From contig OX419757.1 of assembly GCA_948567375.1 (NCBI GenBank), positions 50,217,665 to 50,281,664 of the forward strand: DNA of 64,000 nucleotides, written 5' to 3'. The notes under the pieces are model-generated. The model ran no database searches. It was not told the DNA's origin and saw only the letters and a list, made by a program, of their open reading frames with translations. The translations under genes and the position numbers were made by a program. This document shows positions 1 to 12,503 of the stretch, one piece after another. Position 1 is the stretch's first letter. Every line of letters begins with the position of its first letter. Origin of the DNA: Lunularia cruciata. Taxonomy: Eukaryota > Streptophyta > Marchantiopsida > Lunulariales > Lunulariaceae.

Positions 1-1370
1 CTTGAGCACAATTGTCATATAACAAACTTATTGTAATTCCATTCAATCATGTTTACAAACAAGTTAAATTTATTATAGGTCTTACAACTCTGCAACTTAA
101 CATACATAAGTGGTATCACATGGTACGCAATTTTTCTTCAATATTAGTATTGTGATAATTAAGATACTAATGGAATCAAATTGAAATTATTTATAAATAT
201 GATGGTTTGGAATTAAAACATATCGGGTTCTTTCATGTGATTATTATTGTCAATACCTTAATTTGTAATCGTAAAAAATTAATCCTGGTTGAGCATTGGT
301 TTATATTGTCATATAAAAGATTTTATTATTAGAGATCATAAGTTATATACAATATGAAAAGTAGGTAAAGTGAAAGTAGGTTAACCAATATACTAGGTAA
401 TCATTGAGTGATAATGTCAAGGAGAATCTGTTCTTTGATTATTACAATGAATATCTAAATGATATTGAGTACTGGACACTATTCTCATTCAATTAAAACT
501 TATTGTATCAGGTTCTTTGTTTATTCCAAAAACTCAAGTCCCCTTTTGATACACTACTCAGGCAGTTCTTTTAGTTTTAGATATTTAATTAGGTTGATTT
601 AACAATGGTATCAAGTCTTTAATTTCTCACAATATGATAAACTATGAAATAAGACTTTTATATATTAATTAACAAAACCTATTGTGGTTATAGCTCAGAT
701 CTTGCTCCTTAATCTTGTAAACAAGTCTTTTTAGGTGTTTGTTAATTGGTATTCTTTACACAAATAAATATTGCACAAGTAATGTTTACAGATCCAGCAT
801 CTTAAGGACTAACCTACTCCACCTTCTAATACTTCTACATTAATACTATTAATAATAGTGTTCCATCTAGATTAAGCAAACAACAATAGTCTAGATTGAG
901 GTTAGAGGCAATAACAAGAAATCATTTCTAGCATTATTACTTTCAATTATTGAGGAGCTTACAAGCTCATTTGCTGAAATGATCTAATTAGCCAATTATA
1001 GATAATTTAAATAATGATAATGTAATTATACTTAATAAATTTTTTTTGGAATAAAACTAGAAGAAAAATAAATTACTATTGCAATTAAATATTTTTTTCT
1101 TTTATCCATAATATCAATATCGTGAAGATGATATGGATTTATCCTAAGGTCATCGTACAACCCTCCATTAGCAATAGCAACTTGTTACGTGACAATATTT
1201 CTAAGATTTTATACAATGATAGAGAAAAAAATAAAAAAATTCTTTTAGATCTTTATTACTAAAGGATAATAAAAAAAGTTTCACCCAATAGTCCTACACG
1301 ATCTTTGGTTTACTATATCTGTTACATGGTTATCAACGATTTTATGTGGGGCTCTCTCTGAGTTTTTCTC
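1..1370. other. AT-rich gene-free DNA
   Basis: No open frame longer than about 60 codons and no recognisable protein similarity in either strand. The stretch is strongly A+T-rich compared with the following 4 kb. Around 606-617 there is a match to the plant initiator-Met primer-binding consensus, preceded by ttaaca, so a decayed retrotransposon LTR may end near 604. No gag or pol traces follow it, so this is not annotated as an element. Confidence 0.6.
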
Positions 1371-2389
1371 CTATTCTTAACATTTATTCACTTACGTGTC
1401 ATGAATTTCCATCTCATTGACGGATTCTGCAATCCATGACCGGATTTTTCGATTCACTGTAGAGCGATCGGTCTATAACAATGAATAACCGACAACGATC
1501 TTGATCGGACCGGAGAAACTCAGTTTATTTCTGAAGATCTAAAGTCACAAGTCCAATTGCAGGCTGTCGCGCGACGCCGGTGACAGGTCTTGTCTTCCTC
1601 GGTAGAAGTGATAAGAACCTTTAAATTCTTGGCAAAATCTATGATGACCATAGTTCAGGACATAGTACCAAAGCACGTCCCGGGACCTGCGAGCGCTGAC
1701 GGGATTGGTAAGGTCGTTATTGTTTAAAGCTCTGGGAACCTGCAGTGAGATCAGGGGGAAGCATACTGCATTTTCTACTGTAGATTATCCAGCCAAGATT
1801 GAAGAGTTCTTAGAAGAATTTCTTCAAAGGATAGAAGAGACTGAGAGGTCCAATAGGTTACGTTTGTGATTGATCTACCAGGGATCTGGCTGATGTGGGC
1901 AGAGAAGTTCATCTCGTCTCCTGAAGCTGAGCATAAATAGAATGTCACAGAAAGGATTATACATTCGAAAGAAACTGATGACATGTTCCCAAGCTCCATG
2001 CGCTGGTAACTAAATCATGAGTTGCAGTCGGTGAACAAGATTGACGTATATCTCTGGAGATACTTATGGTATATAAAATACTCCACTGAATTGCTCTAAG
2101 TGGACTCCAAGAGGTTGCACACAAAACTTATTCTTATAAAGTTCCGGTAATTACTTTGAGGCAGACTTTAAGGCCTTCAAAGTCCTTCATCCGAGGGGCT
2201 GCAGCCTCCATTAGCCAACCAGACAGCTCAGCGGCCACAACCTCGACGAACACTAGAGCTAGTTCTACAGGAGGGACATAATTTTTCGCAAGTTTCCAAA
2301 ATCTTGTTAAGATAGCTCAAGTATTTCTGCGATGAAAATAATGAAAGGGAAGGCGACTGCGAAAGCCGTTGTGAAGTAGTGAAACTAGT

Positions 2390-2418
2390 GAAAGCGAAAG
2401 CGAAAGCGAAAGCGAAAG
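2390..2418 (+). repeat. Hexamer microsatellite (GAAAGC), 4.8 copies
   Basis: Four perfect GAAAGC units plus a partial fifth. A period of six keeps any reading frame open, which explains the alternating Phe-Ala run on the minus strand. Confidence 0.95.
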
Positions 2419-3605
2419 TAATAAAAGCGATAGTTGCAATTTCTGATGAACCCTTCACAGAGAGTCCGTCGATAGGAGGGCTGTGCTTCCCCTCCTTGTA
2501 CAGGTACCACTCGCCGTCACTTGTATAGCAATTCATTCATGTCTTGACAACTCTTAGAGTCTGCAAGCAGCTACATCCACATGATTCACAACTCCAATTT
2601 GTATCGTGACCTGCTCCCAAACTCAAAGGCCTTCACAGCGAGCCCTTCCTGCCTTGCATCTTTACGTCGTGGTGCGCGTAAATTAACGTACATAAGTTAT
2701 GTACAGAAATCGGCGACGAACTTAGCAAGAAGTGCGAGTACTCTGAAATCTTGGCCTTGAGATGCTTGTAGATGTGATTGATTTTCCTCCTGCTTACTGG
2801 CCTTGGCCAGTGGATTGACTATACAATTCGCGAAAGCAAACTTCAAGGACCGATCCCCCATGAGTGTAAGATAAACTTCTGTCACCTTGAATTCCCCAAA
2901 ATCGGGACATCACTGCAAGAAAGACCACCGCAGAAAGGCTTTCAACCTATCGATGCGAAAGTACGAGAGAATCTTGCAGTGAACTACATTCTCTGTCTTG
3001 TGTTCAAGCATCTCTGATTCTACTCAACTTCTTTTGTTGCTGGTTCATTTGCCAGCAAATTCCTTTCCGAAGTCGGCAAGAAGCTACCGAGTAGTCAGTA
3101 TCCGAACAGTAACTCAAATTTGACTCAAGCAAGGTGTTTACTTGGCGTGCACCGACAACCAACACCACTGATGACTGATGTATGTAGACGGTGCAGAAGT
3201 TTATTTGCAAACTTAACTGCATAGTATATTCGAAAGCCCAGAGTGTAGGATAAACGGCAGATTTCTCAGAGTCTGGGTCTTGATAAGCTAAAGAGACTTA
3301 AATTTGTTCTTCTAAGCATTTCTAGTTTCAAATTTGGATAGCTGACTATCTAGAGAAGTAGTCAAGGACCCCGATCAGTCAGAATCTGAATCTGGCCATG
3401 TCTCCGGAGTTGCAGGTTTAAATAGAATAAGGAGACGTATAACCCCAAGAAAAATCATATTGGGACTCTGAGTTATGGGAGACTTAAGTGTACAAGGGCA
3501 TACAAGGAAGAGGAGTAACATCAATTCCTGAGTTGATGTTACTGCTCGGGAGGTTGAATCTCCAGGTCTATTTTTTGGTTTCGAACTAGTCACATCTAAG
3601 TCCCA

Positions 3606-3655
3606 TAGTTTCTCCACTAAGAACTTTTTGCTCTTAGTTCTTAGTGGAGAAACTA
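3606..3655. repeat. Perfect 20-bp hairpin
   Basis: Arms 3606-3625 and 3636-3655 are exact reverse complements with a 10-base loop, and after one mismatch the pairing continues (CC with GG). It is isolated in non-coding DNA, with no flanking target-site duplication that I can see. It could be a snap-back duplication, the core of a tiny foldback element, or a transcribed hairpin; nothing in the sequence decides between these. Confidence 0.9.
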
Positions 3656-4387
3656 GGGAGTTCTGACAAAGCTTTGTATGCAGATATCGATCTATCGATG
3701 TTAGTGCAGTCGGTTGTATCGCAACAAAGACGATGCCACTTTACAGCCTCCGAACCAAGGTTGAGTTGATTTCTCGCTTTAATAATGATGATAGCGTGTG
3801 CATGTCTTTTATTCTAGTCAAGGTTGTCTTTTAATTTCATCGTAAACAATTACTGTATCAAAACAGCGCTCCTTACTAACTGGACTACAAGTGCTTCGAC
3901 CATCAACGAGTCCAGGCAATACTCTTTCTCCTATAGTTGGTAGCGATTTTGGCAACATCAGTTGCGGTAGGTCGCAGTTGAGATGATCATGAGCTTTGGT
4001 GATAACAGAAAGGAGTTCCGAATCAGGGGAAGCTGGTATGAGGATCTATAAAGAATTTGCTACAGCTGCTGCCTCTTTGACAACGCTGGTTGTGCTCAGG
4101 ACCACGTTTCGAAAGTCTACTGTCAGTCCCCGGTAATTACATCTCAGTGCGCCGACAGTGAGACTACTTGCTGGGATATGTAGCTAGGAAACAAAAGGCC
4201 CCAAATATTTCTCACTCTGCGAATCTCGTCCGGATCGGATACGGATTGTACTGTCCTTCAAAGGACACGTGTACATGTGGTACACAGCTATCCACTTCTT
4301 TATCTTGTCAACACTGCACATGGATGATGATTTAAGTAATGAACAGTTCGTGAATTGGATCATGTTCAAGTCGGTAGAACTCTAATG

Positions 4388-4482
4388 GGGCTTAGCCCCA
4401 TGTTACCTTTTTTGTCTCTCCCTTGTACGGCTTGATGGGGTCTTCCCATCCTTCATTTTTCCTACGCGGTCGCCCTTTTTCT
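4388..4482 (+). repeat. Dispersed ~90-bp repeat, copy A
   Basis: First of five same-strand copies (others near 33252, 34086, 35322 and 40841). The shared core runs: pyrimidine-rich gtctctcccttgtacgg, then cttgatggggtcttcc, then atccttc, then tacgcggtcgcc and a T-rich tail. Copies A and B also share GGG(C/T)TTAGCCCCAT upstream of the core. No coding capacity, no terminal inverted repeats and no clear pol III A/B boxes. The class is unknown. Confidence 0.75.
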
Positions 4483-4840
4483 CAGTCGGTAGGTACTATG
4501 AATTCAGATGCCATCTACTGAGGTAGTCTATAACCTCCGCATCCGTTCTCCGGTTTACAAACGTTTCTGTATCCGTTCAGATTTCTGCTTTCCAGGTACC
4601 TTTTCAACCTTGTCTGGTTTTCAGGTACCTTTTCGTACTTTGATTTTCCGTACTGATACTCGCGCTTTCGCTTCGGTTTTGGGTACAGGATATGTCCTAG
4701 AGCTTTCTTTTAGGCGACACAGTAGACATATAGATGATGTCAGACCCTTGCCGCCCTTCTTTGGACGCCCCGCATTTCTTGGCCGACCCGACACTTCTTT
4801 TCCTGCTCCTTAAACGAACTCAACCAGACAAGATCTACTT

Positions 4841-5058
4841 ACCATATCGCAAGGGATTAAACATGGACGCTTGTTGCGTTGCTTCCTTCTATATTATTCT
4901 CGAACTGATCCCTACATCAGTCTAAGATTAGCAGAGTAAGAGAAGATACCATAAGACAAGGGATCAACATGAAGGCTTGCTTGCATATTGTCACTCTCTT
5001 TGTCCAGATTGGCCACGCTGGTGATGCAATGGAAGAAACTGACAGGCTGGATGGATAA
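4841..5058 (+). other. Duplicated leader with two tiny open frames
   Basis: A stretch of about 37 bp (4841-4877) recurs at 4948-4984 with the same ATG embedded: caagggattaaacATG and caagggatcaacATG. The first ATG (4864) opens a 20-residue frame beginning MDACCVASF; the second (4969) opens a 29-residue frame, 4969-5058, beginning MKACLHIVTLF, with a hydrophobic start. They may be duplicated first exons or short peptide genes, or chance frames in a duplicated segment. No function is assigned. Confidence 0.3.
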
Positions 5059-5366
5059 TTATCGACACTCAAATTGACGCAGGTTCAGTCCTTTTACTCT
5101 GTGCATTGGTCAGGAGTTTGTAGACTTAGATCTGAACCAGATGCAGGCCTAGACAGAAAATTAATCTAAAACATGATATGGACGCATTTGAGCAGAGAAA
5201 TCTCCCAATATTTGATACGACGCAGCATTCGGGTTTATTCGGCGAGCTAACGATGGAACCAAAGTTGAATCCGAAAACTCGTCGACGTAACGTAAGCAGG
5301 TTATCTCGTCTCAGTGAATGACACCTGAACAAAGTGTCGGAGTCATCGGGATCAAGAACCACGTCC

Positions 5367-5596
5367 TGTTGATGCAGTATCCCTAACTAATATTCTTAGC
5401 TAACTAATATTCTTCGCGGGTAGTGTACGCGGGAAAGTTTGATCTTTAGTCTTTAATCACCATTTCAAATCTATGATGAAAAGAGACTTCATTGTACTTG
5501 TATATTTTCTCTTGCTAAATAATTGGAGCAGGACTTCTGTCTCGAAGAACCATTCTTTTCTTTGGTGAACTTTCGTATCTACAATCTCATTTTTCA
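5367..5596 (+). repeat. Copia 5' LTR
   Basis: Begins TGTTGATGCAGTATC and ends CTCATTTTTCA. It aligns along its length with 24251-24456, sharing blocks such as TAGTGTACGCGG, TTTCAAATCTATG and GGTGAACTT. A degenerate initiator-Met type primer site (compare TGGTATCAGAGC) appears to follow near 5610-5622. Confidence 0.85.
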
Positions 5597-8500
5597 CTTT
5601 ATAATATAGTATTGGAGCAGAAAGCAAAAGAGAGATAGTGAGAACTTGTCAGTTCGAGTTGGTGAGAGAGTTTCGATTGTTAAGTGATTTGATTTGATCG
5701 ACTTATACTATGAGCACTAAACTCTATACTTATGGTGACTTAAAGGTGTTTCTTTGATAAAGAACAATTATTCCGTGTAGAAATGCAGAATATTTGTCTT
5801 CTTTAAAAGCCAGGATTTGTTTGATATTGTCATAGGGGTTTAAATGTGTCCTGCTGGTACGGTCTTCCTTCACATCCTGATGTACTTGCTTGCAAGAAAC
5901 TCGCTAATCAAACCATGCACTGTTTTTCTTTGAGTGCTTGACCTCTTTGGTTACATACAAGCTTGGAAGAAACTTGCTAATCAAACCATGCACTGTTTTT
6001 CTTTGTGTGTTTGACCTCTTTGGTTACATACAAGGCATTGATACTCCCTAGGAGGTTTGGGATGCATTAGAAAGTATATTCAGACATTAACAAAGGCAAA
6101 AAAAACTTCAATTGAATTAATAATTAACGGAGGTTAAGAAAGACAATCTAAACATCATTGATTATATTAATCATATATGTGGGTTGGTTGAACAGTTAAA
6201 CAGCATCAGAGTTGAGATTAAAGATGATAATCTAATTCTTCCTACTATTTAGAAATATTTTTACTTTCTTTGACAAGCTAGTAGAGATGTTAGTATCCAA
6301 AGAGATGCGGTTACGAGGTAGTTGCAATGGTATTGTTGCACAAAATCAGGTGTTGTTTGCTGGGAGAGGTAGAGAAAGAGGCAGAGGCAGAGGATGTGGA
6401 AGTTCACTATGTGAAGGCGCCATCGGTAAAGATCAAATCATCACAAAGACATTAAGTAACACACGGCAAATACTCAAGGGACAGGTTCTGCAATTATTGA
6501 GAAGACTCATTTTAAGAAGCAAGTTGATATTTAAGCAGGCTAACTCCCTCATCAGAACGCTATGGAGAAGGATTCTTACTCCAAAAATCATCTACTAATG
6601 ATGACTCATACTGTTGTACAGATGACCAAGAGTGAAGAAGAGTGGTTCATCTACTCTGGTGCTCAAACCACGTGGTACATCAGGCTAGTATATTCAGTCC
6701 AAAGAACAATTATCTCAAATATCATTTGTGAATATGGGTGATGATACTGAACATACTATACTCACATGGGTACTATCCCATTCTCATCTCCATCAGGGAA
6801 TTTTAGTGGTTTAGGAGAAGTCCTTCATGTACCTACAATCACCATGAACTTAGTTTTGGATGGCCAAATTATTGAGAAGGGTTTTTTGTTAATATTTAAC
6901 CAAGTTGGTGTATTTGTAGACAAGTATGAAAAATGTGATTTCCCCATGGGATGCAAATTTGGATAAAAATAGGGAGGATATTTAAGTTAGACATCAAGAT
7001 ATCTACTACTACAAATCAAAATGCTATGTTTATTCATGGCTTGAGTGACTTTTTAAATCTTTAGATGTAGCATAAATGAGTGGGTCACATGAACCTACAA
7101 AAATTAAAGGTGGTTCTACCTACTTCAGATTTGATTACAAGGCTTCCAATATTTTTTGATCCTTTTCCTATAGGGGTTTGTGAGGATTGTCAATCTTGTA
7201 AGCAACTAGACAGCTTTTTTAAGCATCATGGTGCAACGGCTTCTAGGGTATTAGAATTGATACAGACTGATGCATGGCCTGCTTCAGAAAAGAGTTTGAC
7301 ATGTTCTAAATATTTTGTCTCATTTATTCATGATATTTCAAGATATTTGTGGATCTATTTTTAGAAAGCACAAATAAGATGTGCTTTCAGTTTTCCAAAT
7401 ATTTAAGCTAATGTGGAGAAGCAATATGGTCATAATATCTTACATCTTTGTCTTGATGGAGGAGGATAGTTTATTTCAAATCATTTGGATGATTTTCTTT
7501 GTGAGCAAGGTATCAAGAGTGAAGTCACTTGCAATTCCACACCTCAACAAAATGGAGTTGCTGAGCAGAAGAACCAACATATAGTTGAGGTTGCAAGAGC
7601 TATGCTAAAAAAGAAGGCAATGTCCAAATGCAGTTAATTGTGAAATTTAATTAGTGAAAAAAATTCCTACCGCATTAGTGCATAAAATTGTACCTTTCCA
7701 AGCTCTTACACATAAGAAACCTGATTTATCATATTTGAAGGATTTTTGTTGTTTTTGATTTGTTCATGCTACTGATTGCAAAAGTTAGATCCTAATTCAC
7801 ACTTTTTGTCTTTCTTGGATATACTTCTAATTGAAAAGGACATATAATAATCTTGATTTTAATATTTACAGCTGATTTACCACCCATGTCACCATCTACC
7901 CTTTGATTGGTCCAAGTATTCTTGTTCCACATGCTAATACTTAAAGTGCAACCTGTGTTTCTAGTGAGCACTCTCTTTCTCATCCATTTATAAATCTTTG
8001 GTCAGGACAAGCCTTCAGTCCAAGTCTCTCAACCTGGCCAACATTTACTCCTTACTTTATCCCCTTATATTTCTAATCCTTTTTTAGAACAAATGGTCAG
8101 TCAACCACATAGTTCAGAAATTCCATTTTCTTTACAAATAATACTTTTCAACCTGAACCTATGCCTCAGTAAAGGTCCAGTACATTGGTCAAATATCCAA
8201 TGAGACTTTCACAAGTGGAAATTATTTTAGCCCAATTCCATGCATATATGGTAAAGGCAATCCAAGAGCAAGAACCAAATTTTCTTAAGTAAGCAATGCA
8301 TCATGCAGATTGGGTGAAAGCTATGAAGCTTGAAGTTGCAACACTTCATCAAGAAAAAAATGGGAGTTGGTGGATTTACCTCTCAATAGAAGGCAATTTG
8401 ATGCATATGGGTTTGTAAAATAAAGAGAAATTTTGATGGTTTTATCAGTAGGTAAAAGGTAAGACTTGTGTCAAATTTCTGTTCACAAAAATATGGATTT

Positions 8501-9683
8501 GATTTTATGAGAAATTTGCCCAATTGCCAAGCTGCTATATGTTCATACTCTCTCAACATTGGCATTGTAAATAAGTGGACTCTCTATCAGATGGAATTTC
8601 ATGACACTTTCCTCAATGGAGATTTGGAGAGGAGGTCTACCTGATCCAACCTGGATCAGAAGCTCCAACATACCCAAACAAACTTTTTTTACTCAAAAAT
8701 GTCTTTGATAGACTTAAGCAAGCTCTATGAACTTTGAATGCCAAGATAAATTCCAATCTTTATCCATTGGATTTTGAGTGTGCAGTTCAGATTCTTTCTC
8801 ATACAGACTACATGCTGGTGATGATATTTTTTTATTACTTATTTATGTTGATGACTTGATCATCATTGGTAGTCTAAAGATCTCATTGTGTAAGTACAAG
8901 ATCATTTGCAGGAGAGTTTGATGTGAAGGACTTGGGAGAACTCAAATTTCTATGGGGTATTGAGTTTATTCAAGACAACAATAACCTTTGGTTACAGAAT
9001 TATCAATATTGTCTCAATATGTTGTAGAAGTTTAGTATGATGGAGTGTAAGCTTATTTCTACTCCTCTTCCAACTTCACTTAAGTTAAGTGCCAAAGATG
9101 ATGAGTTGTTTGCTGATCCAAATATATACAAATTTTTTTTGGAAGTCTGATTTATTTAACTCTTACTAGACCAGATCTAAGTTATATTTTTTGACTAGTG
9201 AGTCAATTTGCCACCAAGGAACACCAAGGAAGCCACGTCTGGAGATAGTTCAAAGGATTTGACGTTACTTGAAGTTAACCATTCAATTTTGTCTTCCCTA
9301 TTTAGTTGGTGGGTTACACATTCTACAAGGTTTTACAGATGTAGATTGAGCAGGAAGTGCTCAAAATAGAACAACATTAGGTTATGTTTTTAACCTTGGG
9401 AATTTTGCAATTAGTTGGTCATTGCATAAGTAACCTATTGTTGCTTTATCATTGACAAAAGTAGAATATAGGAGTACCACCAATGCTACATGCGAATCTA
9501 TTTGGCTTCACATCTTTTTACAAGATATGGGATATGCATTTCATGATTCTATAGTCTTATATACATCAATAGTATCAAACTTGCTAGTAATTCAATATTT
9601 CATACTAGGACCAAACATAGCAAAATCCATTACCTTTTTATTAGAGAGAAGGTATTGGCTTGAGAAATAGATCTCTAGTATAT
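5597..9683 (+). mobile_element. Copia internal region (gag, PR, INT, RT, RNase H remains)
   Basis: Recognisable parts in order: gag-like and Arg/Gly-rich nucleocapsid-like stretch (about 6000-6440), protease region (about 6640-6960), GAG-pre-integrase and integrase core (about 7080-7600, with LELIQTD-type motif and a C-x2-C pair), reverse transcriptase (about 8290-9000, with the copia YVDD box near 8845), and RNase H (about 9180-9640). This order is diagnostic of Ty1/copia. It is a fossil with many breaks. Confidence 0.85.
5894..6035 (+). repeat. 73-bp tandem duplication within copia gag region
   Basis: Unit 5894-5966 is repeated at 5967-6035 with few differences; both units contain ctaatcaaaccatgcactg. 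The high identity compared with the overall decay of the element suggests the duplication is younger than the insertion. Confidence 0.9.
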
Positions 9684-12474
9684 TGTGGTGCCTAACTTTT
9701 GTCATTAATTGGTTTTTTTTTCCACTTTGTTTGTGTGGAAGTACTAGCCTATTTTACAATTTGGGTAGGAAAATGTTTAGATATAGTATTCTTTGGAGTT
9801 GTACATCCTTAGCCAACAACCCAAAAGATATAGCCTTGGTCAGAGTAACATCTAAAGGAAGAATGCAAAGAACAAACTCAAGACCAAAGGGTGCTCAAAG
9901 ACAAATAGATCGGGTGAGGAATTTGGCTTGAAGATCTCAATACTGAATGACATTTGGCCCAAAATGCACTTTGCACAGTCAAAACTCAGCCAAATGAGTT
10001 TGCTCTAGCTGCATTTCTTTCCAGACTTGACACATGGCAAGCAACGTACACCAATTTAAATGCGCCGTCAACCAATTCAAGGACAACTGATCCAATTCAA
10101 AAAGGGTGGTTTTCATTCTAAGGAGTACTATTGGCATTCAGTGTAATGCTTTCTTTGGACCCCTGACCATTGGGGAAAGGGATGGTGTGCATGTGCAAGC
10201 AATACTTGGTAATGAATGAGTAACAAGGAACAATGATGACCCAACTACTTTTTGGCTGAAGAATGACTGAAGACTTTGCCTATAAAACAAAGTGAGGAAT
10301 GGCCATTTCCGCCTTTTGATTATAGGTAATCTTGCCCAATGAAACCCAATCTTGAATTTGATCATTCATTATTGTAGCTTTCTAGTTTTTGAAGCCAAAC
10401 CAACCTTTGCTTTTGTTCCTTAGTACATGGCAGAATGGTCTTTGTTTAGAAACCCATGAGGAAGGCCTGCAGAGCCATCCTCCAAAGCTTAGCATTGAAT
10501 GCTTGGGCAATGTTTTGTAGGAGAGAGTTGATTTAGAGCAAGCATATGAGTTTCTTGGTCTAGGATTGGGATGCAACAGATTTTGAAATCATCTATGAGA
10601 CAATGAGTAGAAAGGAGAAGAATAGTTGTGATATGAGTGGAAATCCCATGGGCTAGATAGAAGAGTATCTTAAGAATATCCTTGGTCCATATGTAGGCCC
10701 ATTGGGAGGAATGATAATGATACTAAGGTTTATGATTGGGAGTTGACCCAAGAGATTAAGGAAACCTTTGGGGAACCTTGCAATTGCAACAATGGTTGGC
10801 AAGTTCTCAACTATAGTGACCCAACTGAACGAGCAATTGTAGAAGCATTATGAAGTTGTTTTGTCACACATGGACAACTTACTCAATGAATAACCAAGCC
10901 ATCTTCTTCCAAACAATGAACAAGGGTGACCTTGTGAATTAAGCTTGCATGTTCTACTTACAAGCCCAAGCCCTCCATCAGGACTTCTTGGAGGAAAGAG
11001 GAGCCATATACCTAGCTTCATTTGCAGTCTATTTCTATTGGGTCTCAATTTGCAAAATGAAGAGGAGTGTAGGAGATTTCCAAGTAAATTGCTGCAAATT
11101 GCTTTTCTTCCTAGCCCAAAGGAAAGTCTATGATCAAGAAATATCAAGAAGCAAATAATTTTTTTGCCAAGATAAGCAAGTTTGTGCCTTTTGGATGAAG
11201 ATGTGGTGATTACCAAGATGATGAAGAAACAAGCAATACCAAGTCAGGCCACCACACCAACCAAGAAGCAGGCAAACGGGAACCCTCGGGTTATTGAAGT
11301 GAACTCCAATACCAAAGATGGAAGAGGAAGAAGGTTCCTTTACTATGTAGTCCAATTAGGAAGAACATGAAGATGAAGAATAGTTCAAGGACACCTAGTC
11401 TGCCCAAAGTACCAATAGGAACCATACTATATTAGTGTCCATTATTTCATCTTTTTTAGCAATTATACATATGCTCTATTAGTTACTTGCAAGAACTCCC
11501 AACCCATCTTCTTAGAAGTGAAAGTTCTTTGTAAGTTTGTAATTTAAGACAAGACCAAAGGCTTTGGCATGGTAGAATTTTTGGGGCAAACAAAATTCAA
11601 CCAAGTTTTTGGCCAAAGAACCTTTTGGTGCGGTAGCTTAGGTAGACATTCATAACTTGCAGTGCATGCATTGGGGAAGAACAAACACCTTCATTCATAC
11701 ATTTTCAAAAGCTTACCTATGCAATAATAGTAAGAAAAGAGAGAAATTAAGACCATAATTGGTAGCAGCAGAGTACTTAGGTTTGGTGAAAACCCCTTAG
11801 TTATTTGAGACTCTTTGGGGGCAGAGTGGATTAGTTGTAGGAAACTATACACAAGGCTTCAACCTAATAATTAACAAGTCCACTTTTCCATATAACTTTG
11901 TATCACACTAAAGTCCAATCTAATCAATATTATTCACCTAATGTCTTGAATGCCCTTGCAAGTGTAGAGGTGTGAATCTTGCTCTAGGATTGCAGTTGTT
12001 GAATCCAAGACAAAGGATTGGCAATTGGAGTCTGAAGGTATAGGTAGGTCCAATGATGGATTTGATCAGTCCTAAGTGCCATCAATAACATGAAATTGAA
12101 CTTTAGGGACGTTTGCTTGCCAATTGAGCCTCTTTGGTGGTGTGCTTTTGGGAAGGGTAGAACATGCTATTGAGGTTGGTGGCTTTGGAGTGAAGGGAAC
12201 TTTGGGGCAAAGTGAATCATCACCTTTAGGGTAAATTGCATTACAATTTGAGTGCAAGTGATTTAGGATATTTTCAGGTTTGTGTAGAGCATTGTAGTGG
12301 GTGCCTCTACCCTTGTACTAGGAGTGGTTCATGCCTAAGAGGTTAAACAACTAATAATAATAAAATTGCACATTGTGATACTTTCTTGTCACTTCTAGCC
12401 AATTCTGACCCGTATCCTTGTGGGATTGACTCATTCTTACCATTTTACTATAAGTATGTCAAGATTAGGTTACA
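9684..12474 (+). repeat. Tat-like 5' LTR, about 2.8 kb, carrying coding remains
   Basis: Matches 18004-18490 plus 21390-24120, the two parts of the interrupted 3' LTR. Shared blocks include tactagcctattttacaatt near the start, the segment around 10255-10290, and caagaactcccaacccatct. Between about 10500 and 11370 it holds remains of a protein-coding frame with the family motif (FAVYFY here), unusual for an LTR. The end is placed at TTACA just before the primer site. Confidence 0.8.
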
Positions 12475-12483
12475 TGTACTTTT

Positions 12484-12503
12484 TGGCACCATTGCCAAGG
12501 ATA
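12484..12503 (+). other. Primer-binding site, Asp-tRNA type
   Basis: TGGCACCATTGCCAAGG lies about 10 bases after the 5' LTR. Apart from several transitions it matches the complement of the 3' end of plant tRNA-Asp (TGGCGCCGTTGCCGGGG), the primer of Athila/Tat elements. Confidence 0.8.

Larger units (their letters stand above)
1371..4387. other. Gene-poor unique DNA
   Basis: Base composition is more balanced here than in the first 1.3 kb. Only short open frames (60-102 codons) on both strands are present, none with a recognisable domain. A minus-strand frame at 2228-2536 owes its Phe-Ala run to the hexamer repeat at 2390-2418, so I do not call it a gene. Exons of an intron-rich or decayed gene cannot be excluded, but nothing here supports a specific model. 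Confidence 0.45.

Noticed and set aside
2228-2536. Minus-strand 102-codon frame with a Phe-Ala run
   Set aside because: The run comes from the hexamer microsatellite; no other support.
4508-4813. Plus-strand 101-codon frame after dispersed repeat A
   Set aside because: No recognisable domain, biased toward Phe/Arg/Ser as expected from pyrimidine-rich DNA, and no promoter evidence.
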